Assembly: GCA_035772405.1 (NCBI GenBank)
Contig: JAYKKM010000442.1
Coordinates: 57,501-121,500 of the forward strand
Source of the DNA: Chrysogorgia sp. JL179-B06
Lineage: Eukaryota > Cnidaria > Anthozoa > Scleralcyonacea > Chrysogorgiidae
DNA length: 64,000 nt
Direction of reading: 5' to 3'
Shown here: in pieces, positions 52,171-63,046 of the stretch
Layout: every line of letters starts with the position of its first letter
Numbering within the stretch: the stretch's first letter is position 1
Notes under the pieces: generated by a model
Told to the model about the DNA's origin: nothing
Databases searched by the model: none
The model's input: only the letters and a program-made list of their open reading frames with translations
Translations under genes and position numbers: made by a program

Positions 52171-52989
52171 ACCGCAATACGAGATAGCCCGTCAGCCGCG
52201 GTTTGCTAACCGGGTTAAGTGGAACAAACAATTTTTGGGACACCTTTTCTAGCCCTGTCCCGGATTGGGGAGAGCAGTGTCCTCCCTAAATAGGACTGCT
52301 CTTTGGGCTGAGGTGCTACAGGACTGTCTTATTGTTCCATGGTAATATAATAATAATAATAATTTTATTTAGGCAAGGTAGCATCACTCAGCTAAAAGCT
52401 GCTTTCCAGGATGGCCTTGCATGAAATGAAGTAAACAGAACGACCAATATCCCAGGCCGCCTAAGACATGCGCAATATCCGTTGCCTGACGCTTCATCAC
52501 GCCCCCATCGCCATAGGAATGTTTCCTCTGTTAATCCAACACTGATCTGTTTCAATTGCATGATAAAAATAACAAATTCCTGCGCAGTGTGTTGATTTAA
52601 GTTGTGTAGGGTTGCGCACGTCCTACCACACTCCCTCGGCTTAGACATCCCTTGTCTGGTGGCAAGCATAGCAAGACTACCGGGGGACGTTTCAGCTGCC
52701 GGGAATTACCGGTTTTGCCTAACGTGGGGACTCACCGCCCTTTGACAGGTCTTATTTTTAATCATGCAGGGTGTCCACTCGCCCACCTCACCATTTAGTC
52801 GACTACCACCCGACCATGAACAGGTAGTATCGGATTACATGGTTACCGATAGCAGGGTATCCTGAAACCAGATAAAATAAATAAATGGAAAGCAACTGCT
52901 TAATCAACAGCTTTCGCTCTAAACGTTCAACCGTAACTGCATTATCAAATTTTACTGATGAGATACATAGAGGAGGGTAGGATGTGTGG
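52171..52989. other. probable RTE 5' flank; no gene recognised
   Basis: GC-richer than the surroundings. It contains CCTGTCCCGGATTGGGGAGA and an ATAATAATAATA run at 52347-52361. A 93-codon minus frame (52669-52388) matches nothing I know. It could be the RTE 5' untranslated region. Confidence 0.4.
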
Positions 52990-53335
52990 AACCGTGTTCC
53001 TTGACCAAAGCCTTCGATACAAAGCCTTCGATGCGGTGGAGTTCGATATTCTATTATCCAAATTAGCAGCAGTTGGTGTTTGTCAAGGTGATCAGCTGGT
53101 TTAATTCCTACATTCAATCTCGTTCATTAGAAACATCTGTAGGAACCGAATTATCTGAACCTCTCTTATGCAATATTGGAGCTCCGCAGGGAAGTGTATG
53201 TATGGGTTCCCCGCCTCTTTATCATTTTATGTCAATGACTTGTCAAATAGTGTTATTCTTTGTTGATGAAATTGTTTATCTTTGTTGATGAAATTGTCAT
53301 ACATAAATTTTCCAAATCATCGCTGGAAGAAAATT
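52990..53335 (+). pseudogene. CR1-like RT fragment
   Basis: TKAFDAVEFDILLSKLAAVG is followed after a shift by WFNSYIQSRSLETSVGTELS and GAPQGSVCMGSPPLY, the RT blocks around the first catalytic aspartate and the GxPQGS motif. CTTCGATACAAAGCCTTCGAT is a small local duplication at 53010-53030. It stops at the TA array. Confidence 0.75.
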
Positions 53336-53378
53336 TAATGTATATAATATATTATAATATATAATATATAATTATATG

Positions 53379-54379
<1,001 letters not shown>

Positions 54380-54507
54380 CAGGCTTGGACTGGCCATTGA
54401 GCCATCTTTTGCCGGAACAATGGCACTTTGTGGCAGCACAATGGCTGGCCATTGTTCTGGCTGGCCATTGTTCTGGCACAAGATGGCACAATGGCCAGTC
54501 CTAGCCT
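54380..54507. mobile_element. MITE with 44-bp inverted arms
   Basis: AGGCTTGGACTGGCCATTGA (54381 onward) pairs with its near-complement ending at 54507 (AGGCTAGGACTGGCCATTGT in reverse). Between the arms CTGGCCATTGTTCTGG is repeated twice. There is no gene and no certain target duplication. Confidence 0.8.
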
Positions 54508-54799
54508 ATTTAAAATATATACCATATATACCTTTATAATACTGCTGAATAGTAAGTGGTAGTACACATTTTGGAATTGCATGTACAGTATATTTATTAT
54601 TTGATTACATTATCAATACTATATGCTTGATAATTAGCCTATATATACAGTAGTTTAGGGTGAAAAAACATGCATGCTATTGCTGTGTTTATATGACCTG
54701 GGCCTGGCCTACAATTTTGTAGCAATAAACAAGCATTACTATGTATACTTGTCAGTGTTAATACTTAATATATACACTGCTGTAGTGAATAAGGGAGAG

Positions 54800-54960
54800 C
54801 TCGGGGGGAAACAGACGATACAGTACATGGATGATTGTCAAGCAAGCTCATATCCTCAGAAAAAAGTATTCTGTGTCCCGGACAGGGATAACTTTCAGAT
54901 TTCCAGTGAGATGCTCTGACCATTAAGCTACCAAGACTCAGATGGTGAGTGAACGTTACA
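54800..54960 (-). repeat. tRNA-derived SINE, minus orientation
   Basis: The minus strand has CATCTGAGTCTTGGTAGCTT, then AATGGTCAGAGC (box-A-like) and GTTATCCCTGTCCGGG (box-B-like), followed by TTTCTGAGGATATGAGCTTG. The same body occurs in the plus copy at 55100-55200. Family name unknown. Confidence 0.55.
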
Positions 54961-54984
54961 TTCATGGACTGATTCTATTGATAT

Positions 54985-55260
54985 AACAGCAGTGTTATAT
55001 TAACACACCCAATCATTAGTCATTACTGAAATATATAGTAACTGCTGTGCATAGGCAGTACATATATCATGAGAACCAGTGCATCATTGTACCTCTCTCC
55101 ATCTGAATCTCGATGGCTCAATGGTTAGAGGCCGTCACTGGCAATAAGAAGGTTATAATTTTTTCAACCAGGAATATTATGTTTCTGACGATATGATCTT
55201 GACGTCCATGTTTTGTATACTGGCATGTATTCCATATGTAATCTGTGTTTACAGTACTCC
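54985..55260 (+). repeat. tRNA-derived SINE and head segment, plus orientation
   Basis: Head 54990-55095 matches 27838-27950. The body has ATCTCGATGGCTCAATGGTT AGAGG, a box-A-like stretch, then GGTTATAATTTTTTCAACC and TTTCTGACGATATGATCTTG, parallel to the minus copy at 54800-54960. Confidence 0.55.
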
Positions 55261-55431
55261 ATCCATTATGGAACATGTTATACTTAGCTGGCCTAGTGGG
55301 TCACAACTTATTATGTCAATGTAAAATACAGCTTATTATTATTATGTTCACATTGGGTATGTTGACACTACTATGTGTGTTACCTAGATCATTGTCGACA
55401 AGCAGACTAGGCATGGCATTCTGAATATAGG

Positions 55432-55466
<35 letters not shown>

Positions 55467-56811
55467 CACGGTGATATAATTTAGATACTATAGTACACAA
55501 TGCCATATATATGCTTTGTTACATGGCAATTAATATGGTATCTGCAATCTGTATTAGGCATTATTATTAGTATTATTGTTAATGCATTATTATTATTAGT
55601 ATTAATAATAATAATAATAATAATACAATAATATTTATACAGGATAGCCCCTTCAATGCTAATACTGGTATCAATATATGGGGTCTTGTTTTCTAACAAA
55701 TTACAGTTGTTACAAATGTACAAAAATGTTACAAAAACTAATTACAACAATGTTACAAAAAATGTTACAAAAAACAACAATGTTACAAAAACTAATTTTA
55801 ACTCAAAAGTTGTATATCCTTCACATATTGTCAATAAAGGCAATAGATAATGGTGCTATAACATGTACGAACAGATTAATTGAAACATGGAAAATAGCTC
55901 TTTACTGGTAGATATGATGTTAAAATTCCATAGAATTTCCTAACTAGCAAATACACAATGTAACTTGCTTCTAATACAAGAGGTACAAAACTTGGGATTT
56001 CTATTAACCAATCAGTTTCAAGTCCCGACTTAGGAAAGATCAGTTTCCCTGACATACATAGAGACCTCTGATTATCACCACCAATATTTAGTTATCCATA
56101 TTCCTGCCAGCTCCACATCACAGTAGTCCAATGTGGGTAGAATTATCAACTTACTGTATATAATCTATCCACACCAACAATTGGAGTAGAATCCCTAATA
56201 CGTCTTAGTAAATCTAATTTGAATGGACCCCTATACATTTGCACTATATGCATGCCATCCGTAGACATTTGAACGAATTTGATTTGTTTAAAAGACACTC
56301 ATTGTATGATAGAGATACACTTTCTTCCTTCAACAGCCTTTGGTGTCTATATACAAAATACTGCATTGATTATTTCGTGAGTCATCAATATTGTGATAAA
56401 AGTAATTTATTTCTTAGTGATTGATGGTAGAAACAGCAGTAGACCCCCCACTATTCTGTTGCTGCACTCACAAATTAAAAAATGCCAAAATGCCCGGGTC
56501 TTACAAGAGGCTAAAAGTATTTATTATACATTCAAAATTCATTCTCGTTTCCTATTGGTCAATTCCTGTGAATTCTTAATCTCCGGCAGAGGTGCGACCT
56601 CATTTCTGTTGAATACTGTGAATTATTGCACGGAGGTGTCCAAAACAAAAATTATTTAACGCTGATTACATCACTAGGACCAAGCGTGCAAAAATTACAA
56701 ATTAAAAAATTCGTGTAGTAGATTTGTTTGTATATTTTTATAGTAAGACTATCTTGAACAATGTATAATAAAACAATTATTGGATTCGGCTTATGCATGA
56801 TATTTAGCAGT
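55261..56811. other. no recognisable gene; microsatellites and small tandem repeats
   Basis: TA run 55436-55461, ATT runs 55560-55630, and several copies of AATGTTACAAAAA between 55725 and 55795. A segment at 56407-56470 (GATGGTAGAAACAGCAGTAG, CCCCACTATTCTG) recurs at 58354-58415. I see no coding motif. Confidence 0.5.
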
Positions 56812-58149
56812 TATTCCACGAACTCGAGTCGTATATGAGCTGATAGCCGACGAGGCGCTAGCCGAGAGTGAGTGGAATAAGTGTTTTATTATATACACAA
56901 GCTCTGGATATGAACAACATAAAATTGCAAGTTTATATTATACAAGTAATTGAATAGATTTTTAAATTTTCTCTCAACATCCGTCATGCGTAAATATATG
57001 AATAATTAAATTATGTCACGTGAAAGTGAAACGCCGATCAATCACTCATGGAAGGCATTCATATTATAAACAGTTTGAACGACGAAAGTTTCGCTCTGCA
57101 AAACCACTTTACCGATCAAAATAACAGTTCAGCAAAGTCAGTTGTAAATGTTCACAATGCAATAGTGAAAGTTGAATACTGTACTTTTTGTCGTGGAGCT
57201 TCGCCGACTGCCATGTTTGAATACCAAACCCCGTTCATGTTGACATCAAACTTATTGCGTTTTGAATCATTTGGACGCTGAAAGAGACTTTCACAGGCAT
57301 GATTTAGATGCTTCAAGTATTTTTGGATCGTTTCGACAGGGCGGATGCTTGAGTCTCGAATACGGAAGATTTTGCCGTAGGACTCATCTTCGGTGTTGCC
57401 GAGGCCACCTTTTGCTCTTTTGAAATGTTTTTTTTGTAGACTACTCCAGCTATCTTGCCAGATTTTCTCAAGTCTTTGACGAAAGCTTCAAGAATATGGT
57501 TAGCTTCAGCAAAGGTAGGGTCACCAATTATACTAAAACCTTTGTTTGACGTTTTTTGAGAAATCTAAATGGCAGCTCTAATGAACTTCATTGTTGTTTT
57601 TATTTACAAGCCATCTTTCTGCCTTAGCAGAAATGTGAAATTGCTTTATTAAGCAAGAATTTAACTTTGTTTTGGACATTTCTGTTATGTACTTGTCAAA
57701 TTTCTTTGAACTCGTAAACCATTCCTTCGTAAACCAAGTAGAAACGCTAAAATTTAATTTTTTGAAGGCCAAAAATATTTCTAGCAACGCCACTTTAAAC
57801 GTCGCTGTTTTTCTAAAAATATGAAATTTGGAGAGCTTTTCGTAAAATCTAGTTGTTCTATCTACCGTCAAATACTTTCATTCCGAATTTGGTTGCTTTC
57901 TGTGTGCATTTTGGTGTACTATTTTCCAGTAAAACTTGAATTTCTTCTTCGTTTAATTCTGAAAATATGGCAGCCATTTTGCTAGATTTCTCTACTAGTA
58001 GGATATGAGCTGATAGCCTACTAGTAGAGGAACCAATCAGATTGCAGAATAGCTCATATCCAGAGCTTGTGTATATAATAATAAGAGTTATCCAGACCTC
58101 GGTCAAAGTTATCTGCTGTGGCAGGTAACATTGACCTCGGTCTGGATAA
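56812..58149 (-). mobile_element. hairpin-bracketed DUF3504/Crypton-like element
   Basis: A perfect 27-bp inverted pair, 56887-56913 and 58054-58080 (ACACAAGCTCTGGATATGA at the inner side), encloses a recombinase relic. Outer hairpins flank it: 56812-56880 (TTATTCCAC..GTGGAATAA, centre CGACGAGGCGCTAGCCGAG) and 58087-58149 (TTATCCAGACC..GGTCTGGATAA). An inner hairpin lies at 57990-58029 (CTCTACTAGTAGG and complement), followed by CCAATCAGATTGC. The architecture resembles the element at 28362-29505. Confidence 0.72.
57040..57977 (-). pseudogene. DUF3504/Crypton-like tyrosine recombinase relic
   Basis: From ATG 57977: MAAIFSELNEEEIQVLLENS and KATKFGMKVFDG. After shifts come ITEMSKTKLNSCLIKQFHIS, MKFIRAA, GFSIIGDPTFAEANHILEAF, VKDLRKSGKIAGVVYKKNIS, then GLGNTEDESYGKIFRI, ETIQKYLKHLNHACESLFQR and FDVNMNGVWYSNMAVGE. 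The order matches DUF3504 proteins (KIAA1958-like, related to Crypton recombinases). The segment between KEQ and GLGNTE, which would hold the first catalytic Arg, is deleted and no HxxR..Y end is seen. Inactive. Confidence 0.7.
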
Positions 58150-58682
58150 TTCTTGATATCATGATGCTCTGTTACTACCATACAATAACATTATAAAGGT
58201 ATGAGGTGTCTAAAAATATATACTTGCAATTAAGGGATCATTCATACATCTCATGGAAATGTATGGGCGGGGTACACATGTCAGTCCTGGGGCCCGAGTT
58301 TTGCTCTCGCTGGCCTTGATGAATCATCAATAGTGTGAGACAAGTGCTGTAATTTCTTTCTTAGTGATTTATGGTAGAAAACAGCAGTAAACTTCCCCAC
58401 TATTCTGCTCAGTGCAGGTGCCAGGTACTGCACCCAAAAATTTAAAAAGTTTACGCTATTTAGTTTGATGTCCTATGGAAGAATTAAATTCAAACAACAC
58501 AAAGCTCTCAGAGATATTGTCCACTGCAAATGTATTCAGTTTTGCCAATAAATGGGCTAATACCTAATTCAAGTAAAAGAACTACAGTACTGTATTACAG
58601 TAGTAAATTAGCAACTACGCTATAAAAGTTTCAAACAGTATAAACGGGCGAGGGGTGTTGCGTATAACGTATTTCTAGTTTA
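58150..58682. other. no gene; shared repeat at 58354-58450
   Basis: 58354-58450 (GATTTATGGTAGAAAACAGC, CTGCTCAGTGCAGGT, ACTGCACCCAAAAATT) resembles 56407-56470 and 40741-40790, so it is a piece of an interspersed repeat. Confidence 0.5.
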
Positions 58683-58790
58683 TTAAATAATCCAGGGATT
58701 GTTTTTAAATAATGTAGGGATGGTTTAGTAAACCATGGATTATTTGCTAAATAATCCCCGGGTTGTTAAATAATCCAAGGATTATTTGCG
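58683..58790. repeat. cluster of AAATAATCC..GGATTATTT palindromes
   Basis: AAATAATCC or its complement GGATTATTT occurs at least five times (58684, 58740, 58750, 58770, 58780 areas), giving several overlapping short palindromes, one centred on CCCGGG. Confidence 0.7.
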
Positions 58791-58893
58791 CGCGCCAAAT
58801 GTTAAATAATAATGGCTACCGGCCAAATGTAAAAAAATGGCACACAGGAAGGAGCGTATGTACAGCGTCCTAAGTTTAACGATAGACCAATAT

Positions 58894-59155
58894 CGACCCA
58901 GTGGTTTTCCTATGTGGTTGTATCCGAACTGGAATAACACAGCAAGTATCCTGTACTTTATCGTGGCGAAGACGCTGTCGACAAGTTTCTCTGGTGTTTG
59001 GAGACAGATCGACAATATATTGAAGAGAAACGTGATTTCATCGACCAAAGGCGCATACCACGAATTTATTTGAACTATGGTTTTATCGGGGAATTAGTGT
59101 TTTTCTACACAATACATGCGGCTATATGGCTAGAATTTGATTGCATTTCCATTTA
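58894..59155 (+). pseudogene. fragment of a polymerase-associated mobile-element ORF (tentative)
   Basis: The plus frame reads FSYVVVSELE, a stop, then YPVLYRGEDAVDKFLWCLET and DRQYIEEKRDFI, ending at a TAA near 59155. A SGF.YVVV...YRGEDAV.KFL..L pattern is familiar from proteins linked to family-B DNA polymerase-bearing elements (Polinton/Maverick-like) in marine invertebrates. Only about 85 codons remain. This is a tentative family call. Confidence 0.4.
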
Positions 59156-59340
59156 ACTTTGAAAACTGAAGAACAACGTGTTGCTGAACAGCATTATTGA
59201 TTCTGTTAATTTGTTTCGCTTTGCCATCCCTATCGATGTTGCACATCTCAACAGCGAAATAAGAGGAAAATTATAACAACGAATGAACAATTAATTATTA
59301 TATATTTGAAAATATATTCAACAAATGATAAGTTACTTAC

Positions 59341-59412
59341 AGATGTTCCAGTTTTTGTGTATTCTTGAACAAGTTCTCAGGAATGACAGCTATTTTGTTG
59401 ATTCCCAAATTT
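59341..59412 (-). CDS. leucine-rich-repeat exon C (72 nt, one LRR)
   Basis: 72-nt minus exon between an acceptor ending TTATAG and a GTAAGTA donor, phase 2 on both sides. It encodes GINKIAVIPENLFKNTQKLE in the LRR frame, sharing VIPENLF with exon B. Its flanking intron is not obviously related to that of A and B beyond the donor, so it is an older paralogous repeat. By strand and order it would precede B and A in the transcript. Confidence 0.82.
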
Positions 59413-59750
59413 CTATAAATAGAAAAACAAAACAGCAAAAAAGGTTAAATTAAAGGCATGCGATCTCTACTACTAATTATTATAAAACCTTTATTAGTGC
59501 TATATAATAAAATAGGTACACAAATACGTACATGCAGTTACTGGTATTAATTTGGCTTGAAATATTAAGAAAATAAGACGCCCGCTAGGAGTTCCTTTTT
59601 CTACGCGCATGGCAGTGAGCAAAAATTCAGAACTTTAACTTGCCCAAATTATCTACAATGGACTTGTGCTCGAAATAACGGGTGGCAGCGGTCACTGACC
59701 GCTAATTTTCATGTTTTGATCGACAGAAATCAGTCACGCTAGATCACCCA
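59413..59750. other. intron-like sequence without further exon signal
   Basis: AT-rich. No second LRR exon was found on either strand. Confidence 0.4.
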
Positions 59751-59754
59751 CCCT

Positions 59755-60620
59755 GGTCGCAGAGGTTCTAGCCCGCCACCACCATCCCCCCAAACCGAAA
59801 AAGGCGAGAGAACCTCTGGACGCACGGGACATTTCTTTGATCGCTCTGAACCAATAAGATTGCTAGGGCCAGATATTTGCGTCGTCCTCTGATTGGCCCA
59901 ATAACAGAATCGGGGGTTCGATGAAATAACGAATTACCCGTGTAGAGAATTAAGCGTGAAAATAATATTGCCTCAAGATTCTTTGTCAAAGACTCAAAGC
60001 AGGATAAAATTAGAATATGGACAAAGCGCTTTTGGATGACTTTTATCGGTCGTTCATCCCATTCATTTTCCTGAAATTAAATCCCTTACGGTGTCGCAGA
60101 AAGAGGCCCTTTTGTTATACATACTGCAAATGGCAACGGGATGTATTCGCAATTCTAACAACTGGCTATGGAAAATCAATGATTTTTCAGATCATGCCAG
60201 ACATTTGTAGAGAACTGTCGATTCGAAGATTACGGTATGTTGCAGATCGCATTCTTTTTGTCGCATGCCCATTAAACTCGTAACTGTCGAATGTGTGAAT
60301 CAACTAAGGAGCTAAAGGAATCACTAACTGCTAGTCTGACTGGGGATACCATAGAAGGACAAGGAATTTGCGATAGAAACTATTCCTTTGCGGTCTTTGG
60401 CGTAGAACAGCTCTGGGACCAGGATAGTCTTTTCCATCATCGCAGAATCGAAGAGATTTGTTGTCGATTGTTAATTGTTTACTTGTGAAATTGTCTAATC
60501 CACCACTCCCTAATTAGATCCGATCAACTTTCGAAATGTTTTTGATTGGTTACGTTTTAATTAGATTAAAGGAGCACGAAAGTGAGATTGTTTGCCCGTG
60601 CGACCACAGGTTCTCTCGTC
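59755..60620 (+). mobile_element. element bounded by AGAACCTCTG-type inverted repeats with a RecQ-like relic
   Basis: GAGAGAACCTCTGGACGCAC (59807-59826) is repeated inverted at 60598-60619 (TGCGACCACAGGTTCTCTC). The left copy also pairs with GTCGCAGAGGTTCT at 59756-59769, forming a hairpin. One gene relic lies between them. Boundaries are inferred from the repeats only. Confidence 0.55.
60017..60487 (+). pseudogene. RecQ-like helicase fragment
   Basis: MDKALLDDFYRSFIPF, then RDVFAILTTGYGKSMIFQIM (Walker A with GYGKS, about 60138-60195), LFVACPLNS (motif Ia-like) and in the next frame STKELKESLTASLTGDTIEG and NYSFAVFGVEQLW. This is the start of the RecQ-type superfamily 2 helicase core. DEAH and later motifs are missing, and frameshifts near 60100 and 60285 break it. 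Many invertebrate genomes have repeated RecQ-like copies in mobile elements, which fits the flanking inverted repeats. Confidence 0.68.
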
Positions 60621-60744
60621 AGTTCGGGATAACTATCTTTTATCTTAATTTCTTATGCTGAATTATCACTGCCAATGTGCCTGCTACAATTTCAGACTAA
60701 CTTCACAATTTGTGATACATAAACTAGCCTCACAACATTGAAAT

Positions 60745-61815
60745 AGGGAGGAAAGGGGGGTGAGTGTGAAAATTCTTAATATATTTTGTTCGTGATTGTC
60801 TTGAAAATTCAAAAGAATTATTAAAAGTAGTGTTAAGTTTTTGACGAAGGTCACATTAGGTAGGAACTTGATATCCAGGTATAATTTGGATGTAACTATG
60901 AACACTAATTTTATCTAGGATAATCATGCGATACCCATATGCCGGAGGGGGGGGGGGGGGGGGGGGGGAGTGAATGTCGAAAATCTCAATATACGTATTG
61001 GATGATAGTCTTGGAAATTCGAAGACTTATTTAAAAGTAGTGATAGGTTTTGATGAAATTCAGGTATAGTTTGTATGTAACCATGAACACTGATTTTATC
61101 AAAGATAATCATGCGATACCCATATGCCGGGGAGGCAAATTTCGAAATGGAATCGGTGGAATCTTTTTATTATGTATATATATATATAGTTTACTTACAA
61201 TGGGTTAAATAAATATTGATTATCAACAAAAAAACTTTCAAGTTCGTTTGCATAGCCGAGTAGTTTGTGTAATTGATTTTTAGTTGTGAGAGCGGGGTTC
61301 GAATGTTGGGTGAGTATATAATTTTTCCATTTTTTTAAATTTTTACTTTACTTTTTTCTTTTTAATTGGGTTAGGATTAAGGTTAGGTTAGGGTTAGTTT
61401 TAGGGTTTGGTTTGAATATTATCAAAAAAATAGGCGCGCGTAAAAAAGTCCCAAGATTCCACCGACCATCAAAGAGGTGTCCGACCGTCTACGGTTTCGA
61501 AATTTGAGCCGGGGAGGTGGGGCGGTGAACGTCAAAAGTCTCAATATACTTTGTGGATAGTAATCTTGGAAATTCGAAGACTTAAAAAAGTAGTGATGAT
61601 TGTTTTTGATGAAGGTCACATTAAGAACTTGATATTCAGGTATAGTTTGGATGTAACTATGAACACTGATTTTCTCAAAGATAGTCATGCGGTACCCATA
61701 TACCGGGGGGGGGGGGGTCTGAATGTCAAAAGTCTCAATATACTTTGTGGATTCATGAAGGTCTTATTAAAAACTTGATATTCAGATATAACTTGGATGT
61801 AACTATGAACAGCAA
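60745..61815. repeat. G-tract tandem repeat, about 195-bp unit, four copies
   Basis: Units at about 60745-60943, 60944-61135, 61508-61705 and 61706-61815 (partial) share a poly-G start, TCTCAATATACTTTGTGGAT, GAAATTCGAAGACTT, AACTTGATATTCAGG and ATGTAACTATGAACACTGAT, ending CATGCGATACCCATATGCCG. The G tracts vary (6, about 25, 8 interrupted, 13). The array is split by a MITE. Confidence 0.85.
61136..61507. mobile_element. MITE (372 bp) with 10-bp target duplication
   Basis: It starts CAAATTTCGAAA and ends TTTCGAAATTTGA, with inner inverted CGGTGGAATC. GCCGGGGAGG flanks it on both sides (61126-61135 and 61508-61517). The surrounding tandem repeat is continuous if it is removed, which confirms insertion. 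A 9-10 bp duplication is typical of Mutator-like elements, so a MULE-derived MITE is likely. Confidence 0.8.
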
Positions 61816-61879
61816 AGCGAGATTTGGTCAAAGAAAAATCATTTCTTTAGGGTTACTTTTCAATAGCTGTTACATACAT

Positions 61880-62950
61880 TTTTAGATTAAAAAATTGAAT
61901 GAAATACCACTTGAAGTTTCGCTTCATCTACGATACCTTTACCAAGACTTTGGAATAAGAGGAAAACAATTACTTGACAAATTCAAACAGTATTCAACGG
62001 TAAGCATATACAGGCATGCCAACAAGCCGATTGGAAGTCCAGCTGTAGATAAAAGAAAAAAACAATCCTGGGCGACCACCCAAACTTAATACACGGGATT
62101 AGCGTTCAATATTACGACAAGTGGAAGAGTTACGAGATTCAGTTGGGCACTTTACGAGCAGGCACGTTCGGATATCAGCTGGAATTGAATCCAGTGTATC
62201 CGATGAAGGCGTAAGACGTGTAATGCGAAAAGATTGGTTGAGGTACAGACACACCAGGAAAAAGGGACTGCTTACACGAAAATATTTAAAGTTGAGACTC
62301 GCATTTGCTAGGAAGGACGGAAATTGAATCCAGATTTTTGGAAGCAGGACATTTCCTTTTTATCTTGATTGGGTCAGTTTTACTCATAAGTATAATCGTT
62401 GTGACCAGGCACGTGCTCCAAGAACCATGGCCTGGAGAAGACCTAATGAGGGTTTGAAATTTAAATGCACAGCCAAAGGAAGTCATGAGGGCACTGGAGG
62501 GAAAGTGGCACATTTCATTGCAGCAGTAGCATATGGAAAGGGTGTTGTTTTATGTGAACAATACCATGGAAAGTTGAATGGGCAAAGTTTTGCAGACTTT
62601 GTTCGTGAGCATTTCCCGCCTATATTTCCCACCTCTGCAAATCGGAAAGGAAAATTGTTTCTGCAAGATGTTGTTCATGAAAATTAGCAATTGTTCATGA
62701 AGTTTAGCATTCCACCAAGAAGTCCGGACATTAATCCAATTGAAAATAATTTTCAACCAGGTCAAGCGTAAACTTAGCTCTGGTGCCATAGAGAGGAACA
62801 TAGAGTAGGAAAGTTTCAAGAAGTTTTCAGAAAGAGTTAAGAAAACGATAGATAATTTCCACGCAGATATCATTGACAGAACAATCGAGTCAATGGACAA
62901 AATAATTGGATTGATAATCACCTCCAAGGGACAACGAACCAAATACTGAG
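61880..62950 (+). pseudogene. Tc1/mariner-type transposase relic
   Basis: N-terminal helix-turn-helix: PLEVSLHLRYLYQDFGIRGK and YSTVSIYRHANKPIG. Then DSVGHFTSRHVRISAGIES, RRVMRKDWLRYRHTRKKGLL, LNPDFWKQDISF near 62325-62355 with the first Asp region close after, GGKVAHFIAAVAYGKGVVLC, LFLQDVVHEN (second Asp) and IPPRSPDINPIENNFN (final acidic residues). The order is that of DDE transposases of the IS630/Tc1/mariner superfamily. At least five frame changes and a stop at 62685 inactivate it. Termini were not found. Confidence 0.8.
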
Positions 62951-63046
62951 CCATCAACTTGTTTTATGTAACAAAACATAACGCGTTACCACATGCGATA
63001 CTACACGCGTTACCTTGCAATGCAATGCGTTATCATATATTTATTA

